Source of the DNA: an uncultured Eubacteriales bacterium
Lineage (GTDB): Bacteria > Bacillota > Clostridia > Oscillospirales > Acutalibacteraceae
NCBI GenBank assembly: GCA_934675165.1
Contig: CAKUPP010000005.1
Span: 1-64,000 of the forward strand
DNA length: 64,000 bases
Direction of reading: 5' to 3'
Below the pieces are notes generated by a model, which saw nothing but the letters and a program-made list of their open reading frames with translations, was not told the origin of the DNA and did not search any database. Every line of letters begins with the position of its first letter. Within the stretch, counting starts at the first letter, position 1. A program made the position numbers and the translations under genes. Below, one piece after another: positions 36,688 through 46,254 of the stretch.

Positions 36688-36777
36688 ATTTGAAATATTT
36701 TTCTGATAAAAATTTCATAAAATCACTGTGATAATCATTTTATTTATTATAATTAAATTTAAGAAAGTGGTGTTTAA

Positions 36778-37995
36778 ATGGCAACAGGCAAACTGCAAAT
36801 AAATACATTTAATGAAACAATTGGCATGCCTACCGAAAATGTAAAAATATCAGTCCAAAATAAAGAAAATAAAGTTATAGAAGAAGTTATCACTAATTCT
36901 TCCGGAAACTCTGATATAATAAATTTAGACACACCCCCTATCGAATATTCTCTTACACCAGGATCACCACAACCTTATAATGAGTATACAATTATTGCTA
37001 CTCGAGAAGGATTTGATTCCACAACAATTGAAAATGTTCAAATATTACCAGACGTTATTGCAGAGCAAAATATATTTTTGAAAAGCACTGACAATTCACC
37101 TGATGAACCAATGGATTTTGTAATACCTGCGCATACACTGTATGGAGAATATCCTCCAAAAATCGCTGAAGAATCTGTAAAGCCATTACCACGCAGTGAA
37201 GGATTTGTAATATTAAATGAAGTGGTTGTACCAGAATTCATAGTTGTGCACGATGGTGACCCAAATGATAATAATGCTCCAAATTATTGGATACCGTATA
37301 AAGAATATATCAAAAATGTAGCAAGCTCCGAAATATATGCAACGTGGCCGGAAGAATGCATGAAAGCAAATATTCTCACCATTATATCTTTTACATTAAA
37401 TCGAGTATATACAGAATGGTATAGAAGCCGTGGAAAAAATTTTACCGTAACATCTTCTACTGCATATGATCAAAAATTTGTATATCAAAGAAATATTTTT
37501 AGAGAAATTTCGAACATAGTTGATGAATTATTTACAACATTTATAACTTTGCCCAATATAGAACAACCACTTTTTACACAGTATTGCGATGGAAAAAATG
37601 TAACATGCCCCGAATGGTTATCGCAATGGGGTTCAAAAGAACTTGCAGAGAGTGGATTAAATTATATAGATATTTTAAAAAATTATTATGGTTCAGAAAT
37701 TTATACTGAATCTGCCAAACAAGTAGAAGGTATTCCTGTATCATTTCCGGGAGAAGTCTTACAATTTGGTACATCAGGAGAAAACGTTAAAACAATTCAA
37801 AGACAGCTAAATGCTATAAGCAATAATTATCCCCTGATAAATAAAATTGCTGTTGACGGAATCTATGGGCAAGATACAGTAACCGCAGTCAAAACATTTC
37901 AAGGAATTTTTGGAATGCCTCAGACTGGTTCTGTAGATTATTCAACTTGGTATCAAATTTCAAAAGTTTATACTGCAGTTATGCGGTTAGCCTAA
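36778..37995 (+). CDS. Peptidoglycan-binding protein with SpoIID-like region
   Basis: 405 residues, no signal peptide. N-terminal beta domain of the carboxypeptidase-regulatory/CNA-B type (GKLQINTFNETIGMPTENV), a middle region starting EYIKNVASSEIYATWPEECM that resembles the SpoIID fold core, and a C-terminal PG_binding_1 domain (FGTSGENVKTIQRQLNAI, then IYGQDTVTAVKTFQGIFG). This architecture recurs in Clostridia and is thought to be spore-cortex related; the exact role is unknown. GTGGTG precedes the ATG. Confidence 0.8.
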   Translation: MATGKLQINTFNETIGMPTENVKISVQNKENKVIEEVITNSSGNSDIINLDTPPIEYSLTPGSPQPYNEYTIIATREGFDSTTIENVQILPDVIAEQNIFLKSTDNSPDEPMDFVIPAHTLYGEYPPKIAEESVKPLPRSEGFVILNEVVVPEFIVVHDGDPNDNNAPNYWIPYKEYIKNVASSEIYATWPEECMKANILTIISFTLNRVYTEWYRSRGKNFTVTSSTAYDQKFVYQRNIFREISNIVDELFTTFITLPNIEQPLFTQYCDGKNVTCPEWLSQWGSKELAESGLNYIDILKNYYGSEIYTESAKQVEGIPVSFPGEVLQFGTSGENVKTIQRQLNAISNNYPLINKIAVDGIYGQDTVTAVKTFQGIFGMPQTGSVDYSTWYQISKVYTAVMRLA

Positions 37996-37996
37996 T

Positions 37997-38021
37997 AAAA
38001 AGCAATCTATTACTGCTTTAT
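37997..38021 (+). terminator. Probable terminator after the 36778 gene
   Basis: Short hairpin AAAGCA/TGCTTT followed by ATTT, just after the stop codon. Confidence 0.5.
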
Positions 38022-38122
38022 TTCGTCGAAAAAATGTGATATAATATCCAGGAAACGAAAAAACAAGCAATGTTAACACGCTTATTGATAAAGCTAAAAT
38101 TAAAACAAGAAAGGAAAACTTT

Positions 38123-39058
38123 ATGAAACCTATAAATACAATCGAAATGCTAAAAAAAGCATACAAACATCACTATGCTGTTGGTGCATTTAATGTAAAC
38201 AACATGGAAATAATACAAGGAATCGTAAGTGCAGCAGAATCTCTTAATTCACCCGTTATACTTCAAGCATCTTCTGGTGCACGAAATTACGCAGGTGCAA
38301 CATATATGAGAAAACTAGTTGAAGCCGCATGTGAAGAAAGCACTATCCCCGTTGCGCTGCATTTGGATCACGGAACATCGTTTGAATTGTGTAAAAATTG
38401 TATAGATAGCGGATTCACTTCAGTTATGATAGATGGTTCTTCTTTGGAATATGACGAAAATGTAGAAATAACTAAAAAAGTAACTGACTACGCACACAAG
38501 TACAATGTGTCAGTAGAAGGAGAACTTGGCAGCCTTTACGGCATAGAAGAAAAAATTAATGTCTCTGAAAGTGAATCGTACTATACAAGACCTGATCAAG
38601 TTAAGGATTTTGTTGAAAAAACCAACGTAGATTCACTTGCCATAGCAATCGGTACAAGTCACGGTGCGTACAAATTTAAACCAGGTCAATCAGCAGAATT
38701 AAGATTTGATATATTGGAAGAAATAGCCAAGCAAATCCCTGACTTCCCCATAGTCCTTCATGGAGCTTCCAGTGTAATTTCTAAGTATGTAGAAGAAATC
38801 AATAAATATGGCGGAAAAATATCCAATGCTGTTGGGATACCTGAACCTATGCTCCAAAAAGCAGCAAAAATGGCAGTCTGTAAAATAAATATAGATTCTG
38901 ACCTTAGATTAGCAATGACAGCGTCAATAAGGAAATCATTATTTGAAAATCCCGATAATTTCGATCCAAGAAAATATTTGTCATCAGCACGTGAAGCTAT
39001 CAGTGAAGTTGTTAAACACAAAATTCTAAATATACTTGGTAGCAATAATAAAGCATAA
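38123..39058 (+). CDS. fba: Class II fructose-bisphosphate aldolase
   Basis: 311 residues. Zinc ligands in ALHLDHGTSFE (His), the metal/proton-transfer Glu in SVEGELGSLYG, GTSHGAYKFKPG and VLHGASSV are diagnostic. It cleaves fructose-1,6-bisphosphate in glycolysis. ATG behind AAAGGAAAA. Monocistronic with its own terminator. Confidence 0.97.
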   Translation: MKPINTIEMLKKAYKHHYAVGAFNVNNMEIIQGIVSAAESLNSPVILQASSGARNYAGATYMRKLVEAACEESTIPVALHLDHGTSFELCKNCIDSGFTSVMIDGSSLEYDENVEITKKVTDYAHKYNVSVEGELGSLYGIEEKINVSESESYYTRPDQVKDFVEKTNVDSLAIAIGTSHGAYKFKPGQSAELRFDILEEIAKQIPDFPIVLHGASSVISKYVEEINKYGGKISNAVGIPEPMLQKAAKMAVCKINIDSDLRLAMTASIRKSLFENPDNFDPRKYLSSAREAISEVVKHKILNILGSNNKA

Positions 39059-39065
39059 AAATTTA

Positions 39066-39093
39066 AATTTAGCTCCTTTGGGAGCTTTTTTAT
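39066..39093 (+). terminator. Terminator after fba
   Basis: AGCTCC-TTT-GGGAGCT hairpin followed by six T. Confidence 0.85.
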
Positions 39094-39144
39094 ATGCTAA
39101 AAATAAGCATGTCATATCTTTAATAAATTTTAACTAATAATATA

Positions 39145-39173
39145 TTGACTAATACTAAAGCGACTGATATTAT
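39145..39173 (+). promoter_or_regulatory. Promoter of the 39216 lipoprotein gene
   Basis: TTGACT (39145-39150) and TATTAT (39168-39173) with 17 bases between them. Confidence 0.55.
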
Positions 39174-39215
39174 ATCTATTATAGCTAAATATTTTAAAAA
39201 GAAAGCTGGTAATTT

Positions 39216-39740
39216 ATGAAAAAAACGATGTTTAATTTATCCTCATTCGCATTGTTAATAATGAGCATTTTTACATTATCCGGTTGCGAAAAAAAATTTA
39301 CTACTGTAAGCTACACAGATGAAAAAAGTAAAGTAAGCATAAGCATTGGGTACCCAGATAATCTTCCGTGCAACTTTTCTACAGATTCAAAAGATTTTAG
39401 AACCAGCGCAGAAAATGCTATATTAATATCAGATAATTTTAAAATTGCCCTAGATATAGTAAGTAGGTCTTTTAAAGGTGATTTTGAAAAAGAAGCAAAA
39501 CAAGAAGGCCTAAACAGAATAGACGGAAAAGAAGTAACTTTCAATAATTTGTCCGGTGTATCATTTTATTATGCTCCATACAATAGATATAACGTTCGTT
39601 TACCAATAAATGATAAATGTTACTTGGAAATTCATATTTATTCCACGAAAACAGAGTATAAAAAAGAATTTGCAGAAGAAGTTTTCAATTCAGAAGAAGT
39701 TAAAGAAATTTTGAACACAATAGAAATTAAGTCAAATTAA
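39216..39740 (+). CDS. Putative lipoprotein
   Basis: 174 residues with a lipoprotein signal (ALLIMSIFTLSGC, Cys at about residue 24) and a single soluble domain of about 145 residues; the family is not recognised. Start ATG behind AAAGCTGG. Monocistronic, ended by a hairpin at 39769. No clue to function beyond cell-surface location. Confidence 0.8.
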   Translation: MKKTMFNLSSFALLIMSIFTLSGCEKKFTTVSYTDEKSKVSISIGYPDNLPCNFSTDSKDFRTSAENAILISDNFKIALDIVSRSFKGDFEKEAKQEGLNRIDGKEVTFNNLSGVSFYYAPYNRYNVRLPINDKCYLEIHIYSTKTEYKKEFAEEVFNSEEVKEILNTIEIKSN

Positions 39741-39768
39741 ATTTAAATTTAAATATAATAAGTAAATC

Positions 39769-39799
39769 GGGACTATTAACTTAATAGTTCCCTTTAATT
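39769..39799 (+). terminator. Terminator after the lipoprotein gene
   Basis: Hairpin GGGACTATTAA/TTAATAGTTCCC (one bulged base) followed by a T-rich run. Confidence 0.65.
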
Positions 39800-39838
39800 T
39801 AGTACTAAAAAAATCGTAAAAAACTGTTCTAAAATAAT

Positions 39839-39866
39839 AATCAGCTCAAAATTTTTTAAGCTGATT
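39839..39866 (-). terminator. Terminator of the secreted repeat protein gene
   Basis: AATCAGCT/AGCTGATT hairpin downstream of the minus-strand stop at 39906. Confidence 0.55.
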
Positions 39867-39905
39867 ACCGTTAGACTTTTAAATATATAATTATTCCTTT
39901 ATATC

Positions 39906-40931
39906 TTAATCATACAGCTTTTCTTGAGTATCTATGTCCCCTTGAGAATAACAATCCGAATAAAGCATAACACTACGAGAATCATTAGAGTCATCAGAAT
40001 TTTCTTTTTTTGATTTTTCATCGGCACGTTCTGGGATATTAATTAAATTTGAAGAATTTTGAACCGCAACTTTTTCAGCGACACGTTCTGAAATATTGGT
40101 TAATTTTAAAGAATTTTGATGTGTAGTCTTTTGCGCTTTGTCTGTATAAATCCGCTTTCTAAAATTCGGCATTTCTTCAGACGAAAATTTCTTATTTACT
40201 GGTGACTGACATTTAAAACGTGATGATACTTGAAATGTATGTATTTCTGAATACTTTTGCACTAGATCACTCTGTTTAATAGAATCGACCTGATGTGAAG
40301 GTTGAGCAAATTTTTCTTGTACAACATGATCCGCCGGCAAAATTTGGGATAAATCAGAAGCAACTTGCTGTTCTTCATCATTAAATTTACAATATTCATC
40401 AACCATTGGGTTATCACTGTAAGCGAGTTTAGGCTTACCAATCAAATTAATTGATTGCGGTACAAAAATAAGTGCAGGCTTTCCTGCTGCGTTAATTACT
40501 TGCGGAATCTGAGAAATTATCGGTTCATTAGACAATATCGTTTTTTGCGGTATGTATGCCAAAGCAGCTCTAAAAGATGAGTCAGTTTTATCAAATGGAT
40601 ACGCAGAAATAAAACTTCCTGCTAATGTAATTTTTTGTTTAGAATAACTCAATTCCCCATCTGAATCCATTTCTTGAGGAATATAAACAATAACTTCTCC
40701 AACTGACGAATCTAAATCCTTAGGAACTAAAATAATCGTTGGCTCCCCATGCCACTGTCTGATTGATTGAATTGCATACTGACGCAATGAACGTTCTACA
40801 TCTGTAAATTTACATGGCACAAATTTTTGAGAATTCACTGCGCCTAATTTGAGATTACCTATAAACATCAAAGTTCCCACCGAAAACAAACCACAAACTG
40901 AAATTTTTTTAATTTTCGAAATTAAGTCCAT
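39906..40931 (-). CDS. Secreted protein with VPQ-type repeats
   Basis: 341 residues from ATG 40931 (AAGGAG eight bases before it). Signal peptide at residues 1-31 (ISVCGLFSVGTLMFIGNLKLGA). Residues about 60-170 hold degenerate 18-22-residue repeats built on GKPxLIxVPQ (GEPTIILVPK, GEVIVYIPQE, RAALAYIPQK, GKPALIFVPQ, GKPKLAY). The C-terminal third is polar and low-complexity, with a tandem NISERVAEK/NIPERADEK unit. No family recognised. It may be another exported host- or surface-interaction protein. It stands alone. Confidence 0.75.
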   Translation of the reverse strand: MDLISKIKKISVCGLFSVGTLMFIGNLKLGAVNSQKFVPCKFTDVERSLRQYAIQSIRQWHGEPTIILVPKDLDSSVGEVIVYIPQEMDSDGELSYSKQKITLAGSFISAYPFDKTDSSFRAALAYIPQKTILSNEPIISQIPQVINAAGKPALIFVPQSINLIGKPKLAYSDNPMVDEYCKFNDEEQQVASDLSQILPADHVVQEKFAQPSHQVDSIKQSDLVQKYSEIHTFQVSSRFKCQSPVNKKFSSEEMPNFRKRIYTDKAQKTTHQNSLKLTNISERVAEKVAVQNSSNLINIPERADEKSKKENSDDSNDSRSVMLYSDCYSQGDIDTQEKLYD

Positions 40932-41170
40932 TTTTTTGCTCCTTACTTTTAGTTTTATTTGTATCCATATTGTAATATTTAAATAAGATAAATACAATAT
41001 TAACTTTGTAGTTATTTTAATTAAATTTCTAATTTTACAAATATTACCTTTGGCTTTCGTCATAATTACCACGAATCTCGTTTACCAAAAAAATTTTAAA
41101 TTTTATACAAATATGTAAAAAAATTCAATTTAATATTAATACAACCAGTAAAAACGAACAATGAAACAAC

Positions 41171-41202
41171 AAAAATAAAAAAGCCACCCTGCTTTTATTT
41201 TT
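41171..41202. other. Orphan hairpin in a 419-base gap
   Basis: AAAAATAAAAAAGC, loop CACCCT, GCTTTTATTTTT: a terminator-like hairpin with no gene ending nearby. The gap 40932-41350 also holds the promoters of the two divergent genes, of which none is clear. A small RNA ending here is possible. Confidence 0.35.
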
Positions 41203-41350
41203 ATCGTTTTGAAGAAAACATAAATATTTCATTCTCTATTTCATGTTGTAACATAAACTCAAATTAATTACAACAATTTTTAAAAGTTATAAAGACAAGG
41301 AATCGGTACATAAAAATTAAAATATAAATTTTATTGATCGGGTGATAATT

Positions 41351-42043
41351 ATGTGGTTAAATGCAATACTTGATATTTTAGCAACTATACCTTTTACAAT
41401 ACTACATGTGATAACTCCGAATTCTTTTCCAAAACCGCTTACATCCAAAGAAGAAAAAAAATATATAGAACTATTAAAATCAGGAAACGTTCATGCTAAA
41501 GATAAACTAATAAAACATAATTTACGGCTTGTTGCACACATAACCAAAAAATATTATCTTAATAAAAAAAGTGATTCAGACGATCTAATATCCATTGGAA
41601 CAATAGGATTAATCAAAGCTGTTAATACTTTTAAACCAGAGAAAGGGATAAAATTATCAAGTTATGCTGCAAGATGCATAGAAAATGAAATATTAATGCA
41701 TTTCAGAAATTCAAAAAAGACTTCTCTTAATATTTCAATTAATGAACCAATTGAAACAGATAAAAATGGAAACATACTAACTTTAATGGATACAATAGCT
41801 ACAGATGATTCAATAATAGATAAGATTGACACTAAAGTAAATATACAAAAACTTAGTAAATTTATATCAACTAAACTTTCTGCACGCGAACGAATAATTT
41901 TATTTTTAAGGTACGGATTAGGCGGAAAAGCCCCTCTCCCTCAAAGGGAAGTAGCAATAAAACTAGGAATATCACGATCATACATTTCTCGATTAGAAAA
42001 GAAAGCTTTGTGCATATTAAAAAAATGTTTTGATAAACGTTAG
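41351..42043 (+). CDS. sigK: RNA polymerase sporulation sigma factor SigK
   Basis: 230 residues. A hydrophobic pro-sequence (MWLNAILDILATIPFTILH) precedes SFPKPLTSKEEKKYIELLKS, region 2 (DDLISIGTIGLIKAVNTF, then YAARCIENEILMHFRNSKK) and region 4 HTH (REVAIKLGISRSYISRLEKKAL). Sigma-K directs late mother-cell genes such as coat and cortex genes after removal of the pro-sequence. The gene is continuous, with no skin-type insertion. ATG 41351 with GGGTG eight bases before it is preferred to the GTG at 41342. Its stop overlaps the stop of the TetR gene by four bases. Confidence 0.95.
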   Translation: MWLNAILDILATIPFTILHVITPNSFPKPLTSKEEKKYIELLKSGNVHAKDKLIKHNLRLVAHITKKYYLNKKSDSDDLISIGTIGLIKAVNTFKPEKGIKLSSYAARCIENEILMHFRNSKKTSLNISINEPIETDKNGNILTLMDTIATDDSIIDKIDTKVNIQKLSKFISTKLSARERIILFLRYGLGGKAPLPQREVAIKLGISRSYISRLEKKALCILKKCFDKR

Positions 42044-42627
42044 TCATTATTCGTAAGTATTTCCGATTCTAAAATTCCCCTTAGTATCTCTACGGCTTCC
42101 TTTATTACTGTTTTTGGAGAACATTTCTCCAAATTACTTTCATTAACAAATTCCAAAAATCCGCAACACAAAAATCCAGCTATTTTCTTGATATCATATT
42201 TTGGCTTTAATGTTCTACTTCTTTTTTGTGCATGTATTTTCAAATATTCCATAACATATTTATTAAATGAAAAATTTAAATATGGACTTTCTGAAATTGC
42301 AACATGAGAAAAGAAATCTAAATTTTTATAATATAAATTTAGAATGCACCCTAAAAAATTGCAATAACTTGTAATAGAGTTTTTTTCTGCATTATTTTCT
42401 TTTTGCAAACGTCGATAATCGTCTTGTGCTATTTTTATCATATCTTTAGAAATATCGTCAACAAGATCGTACTTATCATTATAATGAGCATAAAATGTCA
42501 TCCGACTTATTTGAGATTTTTCACAAATTTCTTTAACCGTAATTTTTTCAAATGGTTTAAATCCTAAAATTTCAATCAAAGTTTTTTTTAAATACTTTTT
42601 TGTTTTTTGAATTCGTTTGTCTTCCAA
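42040..42627 (-). CDS. TetR family transcriptional regulator
   Basis: 195 residues. N-terminal HTH typical of TetR: LGFKPFEKITVKEICEKSQISRMTFYAHY is the recognition region (quoted here only in part: VKEICEKSQISRMTFYAHY). The C-terminal domain resembles TetR_C groups seen in Firmicutes. TTG start at 42627 behind GAGGATG. Divergent from degV, so it may control that gene; the ligand is unknown. Confidence 0.88.
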   Translation of the reverse strand: MEDKRIQKTKKYLKKTLIEILGFKPFEKITVKEICEKSQISRMTFYAHYNDKYDLVDDISKDMIKIAQDDYRRLQKENNAEKNSITSYCNFLGCILNLYYKNLDFFSHVAISESPYLNFSFNKYVMEYLKIHAQKRSRTLKPKYDIKKIAGFLCCGFLEFVNESNLEKCSPKTVIKEAVEILRGILESEILTNND

Positions 42628-42777
42628 TTTATTTACACATCCTCGATTTTGTATAATTAAATATACACATGTATCTTGTTGATATTGGATTTTTGAATTA
42701 TTTTAATTATAATTATTATCTGTATAAAGATTTAAGTTTAGTTTTAATATATAAATTTTTTGGAGGTACAATTCTTT

Positions 42778-43668
42778 ATGAACCAATATATACTAAGCTG
42801 CTGCTCTACGTTTGACATGACAGATAATTATTTCAAAACTCGCAATATAAACTACGTTTGTTTTCACTATAACATAAATGGAAAAAATTATACAGATGAT
42901 TTGTGGAAAAATATATCACCTGAAGAATTTTATAAAACCATATCTCAAAAAGATACTGAGGTAAAAACATCCCAAGTAAATGTTGATGAATTTATAAATT
43001 ACTTTAAACCGTTTTTAGAAAAAGGGCTTGACATACTTCATGTTAGTCTCTCAAGTGGATTATCTGGAGTGTACAATTCCGCATTAATAGCAAAAAATGA
43101 ATTGGAAAAAAATTTCCCTGATAGAAAAATTTATATTATAGATTCTCTTGGAGGTTCATCAGGTGGTGGTTTAATAATGGATAAACTGGCTGACCTAAGA
43201 GATGAAGGAAAAAATATTGATGAAATTTACACATGGTGTGAAGAAAATAAACTTAATTTGCATCACTGGTTCTTTTCTACCGATTTGATCTTTTATGTAA
43301 GAGGTGGTAGAATTTCAAAAGCAGCCGGCATGATTGGATCAATACTCAAAATATGTCCTATACTCAATGTTGACAATTACGGAAAACTGATTCCACGCCT
43401 CAAAGTAAGGACTAAAGAAAAAGCTATAAATGAACTTTTACACAAAATGCAAGAGAATGCGTTAGGTGGTAAAGATTACTGCGAAAAATGTTTTATATCC
43501 CAATCTGCCTGTCGAGATGATGCAAAAAAATTGGCGACACTTATTGAAAATAACTTCCCACACTTAAAAGGAAAAGTTGAAATATTCGATATAGGAACAA
43601 CAATCGGAAGTCACACAGGTCCTGGAACAGTAGCACTATTCTTCTGGGGCAAAAAAAGAATAGATTAA
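42778..43668 (+). CDS. DegV family fatty-acid-binding protein
   Basis: 296 residues from ATG 42778 with GGAGG upstream. Conserved DegV features: VKTSQVNVDEF, LSSGLSGVYNSA (lipid-carboxylate Ser), YVRGGRISKAAGMIGSIL, and SHTGPGTVALFFWG at the end. FakB-type DegV proteins hold a fatty acid for phosphorylation by FakA. The partner kinase is not in the window. Followed by a strong terminator. Confidence 0.92.
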   Translation: MNQYILSCCSTFDMTDNYFKTRNINYVCFHYNINGKNYTDDLWKNISPEEFYKTISQKDTEVKTSQVNVDEFINYFKPFLEKGLDILHVSLSSGLSGVYNSALIAKNELEKNFPDRKIYIIDSLGGSSGGGLIMDKLADLRDEGKNIDEIYTWCEENKLNLHHWFFSTDLIFYVRGGRISKAAGMIGSILKICPILNVDNYGKLIPRLKVRTKEKAINELLHKMQENALGGKDYCEKCFISQSACRDDAKKLATLIENNFPHLKGKVEIFDIGTTIGSHTGPGTVALFFWGKKRID

Positions 43669-43673
43669 CAAAA

Positions 43674-43710
43674 AAGCAGCATCCAGTTTTATATTTTGGA
43701 TGCTGTTTCT
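43674..43710. terminator. Terminator between degV and typA
   Basis: AGCAGCATCCA/TGGATGCTGTT hairpin with A-run before and T-run after; works for both convergent genes. Confidence 0.8.
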
Positions 43711-43714
43711 TTCA

Positions 43715-45532
43715 CTATTTATTAACTTTACTTCTAAGACGCATTGTCTTATCCAATATTTTTTTACGTATTCTTATATTTTTTGGCGTAACCTCAAGCA
43801 ATTCATCATCATCAATAAACTCAATAGACTGCTCTAAACTTAAAATACTCGGAGGAGTTAACTTAAGAGCTTCATCAGAACCTGATGCACGCATATTTGT
43901 AACGTGCTTCTTTTTACACACATTAACGGTAATATCTTCTGATTTTGGAGTAGATCCAACCACCATACCTTCGTAAACGTCAACACCCGGACCTACAAAT
44001 AATCTTCCACGATCTTGTGCTGCAAAAAGTCCATAACCTGTAGTTACTCCTGTCTCGTGAGCAACTAATGATCCATGACGACGCTGAACAATTTCACCTT
44101 TATACGGTTCGTAAGATTCAAATGCTTGGCTCAAAATTCCTTTTCCATTCGTGTCGGTAAGAAATTCAGAACGATATCCTATAATCCCTCGAGAAGGCAC
44201 TTTAAATTCCAACAAAGTAGTTCCGCTTTCTTTAGGAGACATATTTATCATATCTGCTTTTCTAGCTCCTACTTTTTCAATAACTGCACCAACATATTCT
44301 TCAGGCACTTCTACAGTTAAAAGCTCAATAGGTTCACACAGTACTCCATCTATCTCTTTCATTATAACCTGAGGCCTTGAAACTTGAAATTCATATCCTT
44401 CCCTACGCATAGTTTCAATTAAGATTGATAAATGCAGTTCACCTCTTCCGGAAACTTTAAAAGTATCTGCAGAATCTGTCTCTTCAACACGCATTGAAAC
44501 ATTAGTTTCTACTTCTTTAAAAAGTCTGTCTCTTATATTTCGAGAAGTAACAAATTTTCCTTCTCTCCCTGCAAAAGGACTATTATTAACCATAAAATTC
44601 ATAGAAACTGTAGGTTCATCTATTTTTACAAACGGCAAAGGTTCAACATGCTCTGGGTCACAAAGTGTTTCACCGATATTGAGTCCTTCAATTCCTGAAA
44701 CGGATATTATCTCACCTAATTCCGCTTCTTGTGCTTCCACTCTTTTTAACCCTTCAAATTTATAAAGCTTGCCTATTTTAACATTTTTTGTAGTTCCATC
44801 ACTTATGCAGCGAGTAACATTTTGCCCTGCTTTAATACTTCCACGTTCAACTCTTCCAACACCTATTCTACCAATATAATCATCATAATCTATATTGGAA
44901 ATTAAAACTTGAAGTGGTCCTTCCAAGTCACCAGATGGTGCAGGTACTTCGTTAACTATGGTTTCAAATAATGGTTTTAAATCTTTTTTTTCTTCTCCTT
45001 CATTTACAAATGCATAACCACTTTTTCCAGAAGCATAAACAACAGGAAATTCAATTTGTTCTTCATCTGCTCCCAACTCAATAAATAAATCAAGAACTTC
45101 ATCAACAACTTCATGTGGTCTTGCACCCGGGCGATCCACCTTATTAACAACAACGATCGGTTTTTTCCCTAATTTTAGTGCTTTTTTTAAAACAAATCTT
45201 GTTTGTGGCATACATCCTTCAAAGGCATCAACCAAAAGTAAAACGCCATCAACCATTAATAATATACGCTCAACTTCTCCACCAAAATCAGCATGACCCG
45301 GCGTGTCTACTATATTTATTTTTATATCGTTATACATTACTGCTGTATTTTTAGATAAAATTGTTATTCCACGTTCCCTTTCCAAATCACCAGAGTCCAT
45401 CACACGTTCAGCAACACTTTCGTTTAAGCGAAATACACCACTTTGCTTTAACATTTGATCAACCAAAGTTGTTTTTCCATGATCAACGTGTGCTATAATT
45501 GCTATATTTCTTAGCTTATTTGTTTTATTCAT
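43715..45532 (-). CDS. typA: Translational GTPase TypA/BipA
   Basis: 605 residues. G1 AHVDHGKTTLVDQML, switch RGITILSKN, G3 DTPGHADFGGE, G4 VNKVDRPGAR; domain II and the EF-G-like domains (SGRGELHLSILIETMRREG) follow. TypA acts on 50S assembly and stress-dependent translation. ATG 45532 behind GGAAG. Monocistronic or loosely clustered with the phosphatase gene upstream. Confidence 0.97.
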   Translation of the reverse strand: MNKTNKLRNIAIIAHVDHGKTTLVDQMLKQSGVFRLNESVAERVMDSGDLERERGITILSKNTAVMYNDIKINIVDTPGHADFGGEVERILLMVDGVLLLVDAFEGCMPQTRFVLKKALKLGKKPIVVVNKVDRPGARPHEVVDEVLDLFIELGADEEQIEFPVVYASGKSGYAFVNEGEEKKDLKPLFETIVNEVPAPSGDLEGPLQVLISNIDYDDYIGRIGVGRVERGSIKAGQNVTRCISDGTTKNVKIGKLYKFEGLKRVEAQEAELGEIISVSGIEGLNIGETLCDPEHVEPLPFVKIDEPTVSMNFMVNNSPFAGREGKFVTSRNIRDRLFKEVETNVSMRVEETDSADTFKVSGRGELHLSILIETMRREGYEFQVSRPQVIMKEIDGVLCEPIELLTVEVPEEYVGAVIEKVGARKADMINMSPKESGTTLLEFKVPSRGIIGYRSEFLTDTNGKGILSQAFESYEPYKGEIVQRRHGSLVAHETGVTTGYGLFAAQDRGRLFVGPGVDVYEGMVVGSTPKSEDITVNVCKKKHVTNMRASGSDEALKLTPPSILSLEQSIEFIDDDELLEVTPKNIRIRKKILDKTMRLRSKVNK

Positions 45533-45575
45533 TTTATTACTTCCTTTTCATCTATTTTTTAATTTTACAAATTTC

Positions 45576-46241
45576 TTATTTAAAATTATCTATTAATTTT
45601 TTAAATTCTCCACTAATTTCTTCTTTAGAACCCACGGGTAATCTTTCATAAACTTCAAATACTTTATCTCTCATCCAAAGTCCAGGCGTTATACGCACTG
45701 AATATCCACATCCATTATTCATCATCCATTCAAATGGATTTGCACGTGGGAGTCCATACAAAGCCAGTAAAACACTAATTACACCACCATGAGTGAACAT
45801 AGCTGCAGAAGTTACTCCTCTTTTCATTAAGGAATCTACTGTACTTTCAAAAAATAACGCTATTCTCTTTCCAAAATCATCCCAAGATTCACCATTTGGA
45901 GGAATGACTTTTCGCCCACTTTTTACCCATTCCAAGTATTTGGGATCACCCGATAATTCATCGGGTGTTTTCCCTTCCCAATCACCGAAATTACATTCTT
46001 TTAAACCATCTACCAATATTGGCGTTGCATTTGGATATAAAATTGAACACGTCTCAACACATCGACTTAGTGGACTTGAGTAAAATTCTTGTGGCATAGG
46101 ATACTCATATTCTTTTTTTAGCTCTGCAAGCTTTTTTCTACCAATATCACAAATTGGTACATCCCAAATTCCTGCATATTGACCCTTTATATTTGCTTCA
46201 GTCATTCCGTGCCGAATAAAATGTATTATATACGATTTCAT
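45576..46241 (-). CDS. Histidine phosphatase family protein
   Basis: 221 residues. Catalytic FIRHGMTEANIKGQYAG with the phospho-His, SSPLSRCVETC, and the second His in MFTHGGVISVLLA mark a GpmB/CobC-like phosphatase. The substrate is not evident. It begins 13 bases after plsY on the same strand and is likely part of the der-plsY-phosphatase unit. Confidence 0.9.
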   Translation of the reverse strand: MKSYIIHFIRHGMTEANIKGQYAGIWDVPICDIGRKKLAELKKEYEYPMPQEFYSSPLSRCVETCSILYPNATPILVDGLKECNFGDWEGKTPDELSGDPKYLEWVKSGRKVIPPNGESWDDFGKRIALFFESTVDSLMKRGVTSAAMFTHGGVISVLLALYGLPRANPFEWMMNNGCGYSVRITPGLWMRDKVFEVYERLPVGSKEEISGEFKKLIDNFK

Positions 46242-46254
46242 ACGAATCCCTCTA

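Noticed and set aside
41351..42043. Skin-type interruption of sigK
   Set aside because: The gene reads through all regions of the sigma factor without a break.
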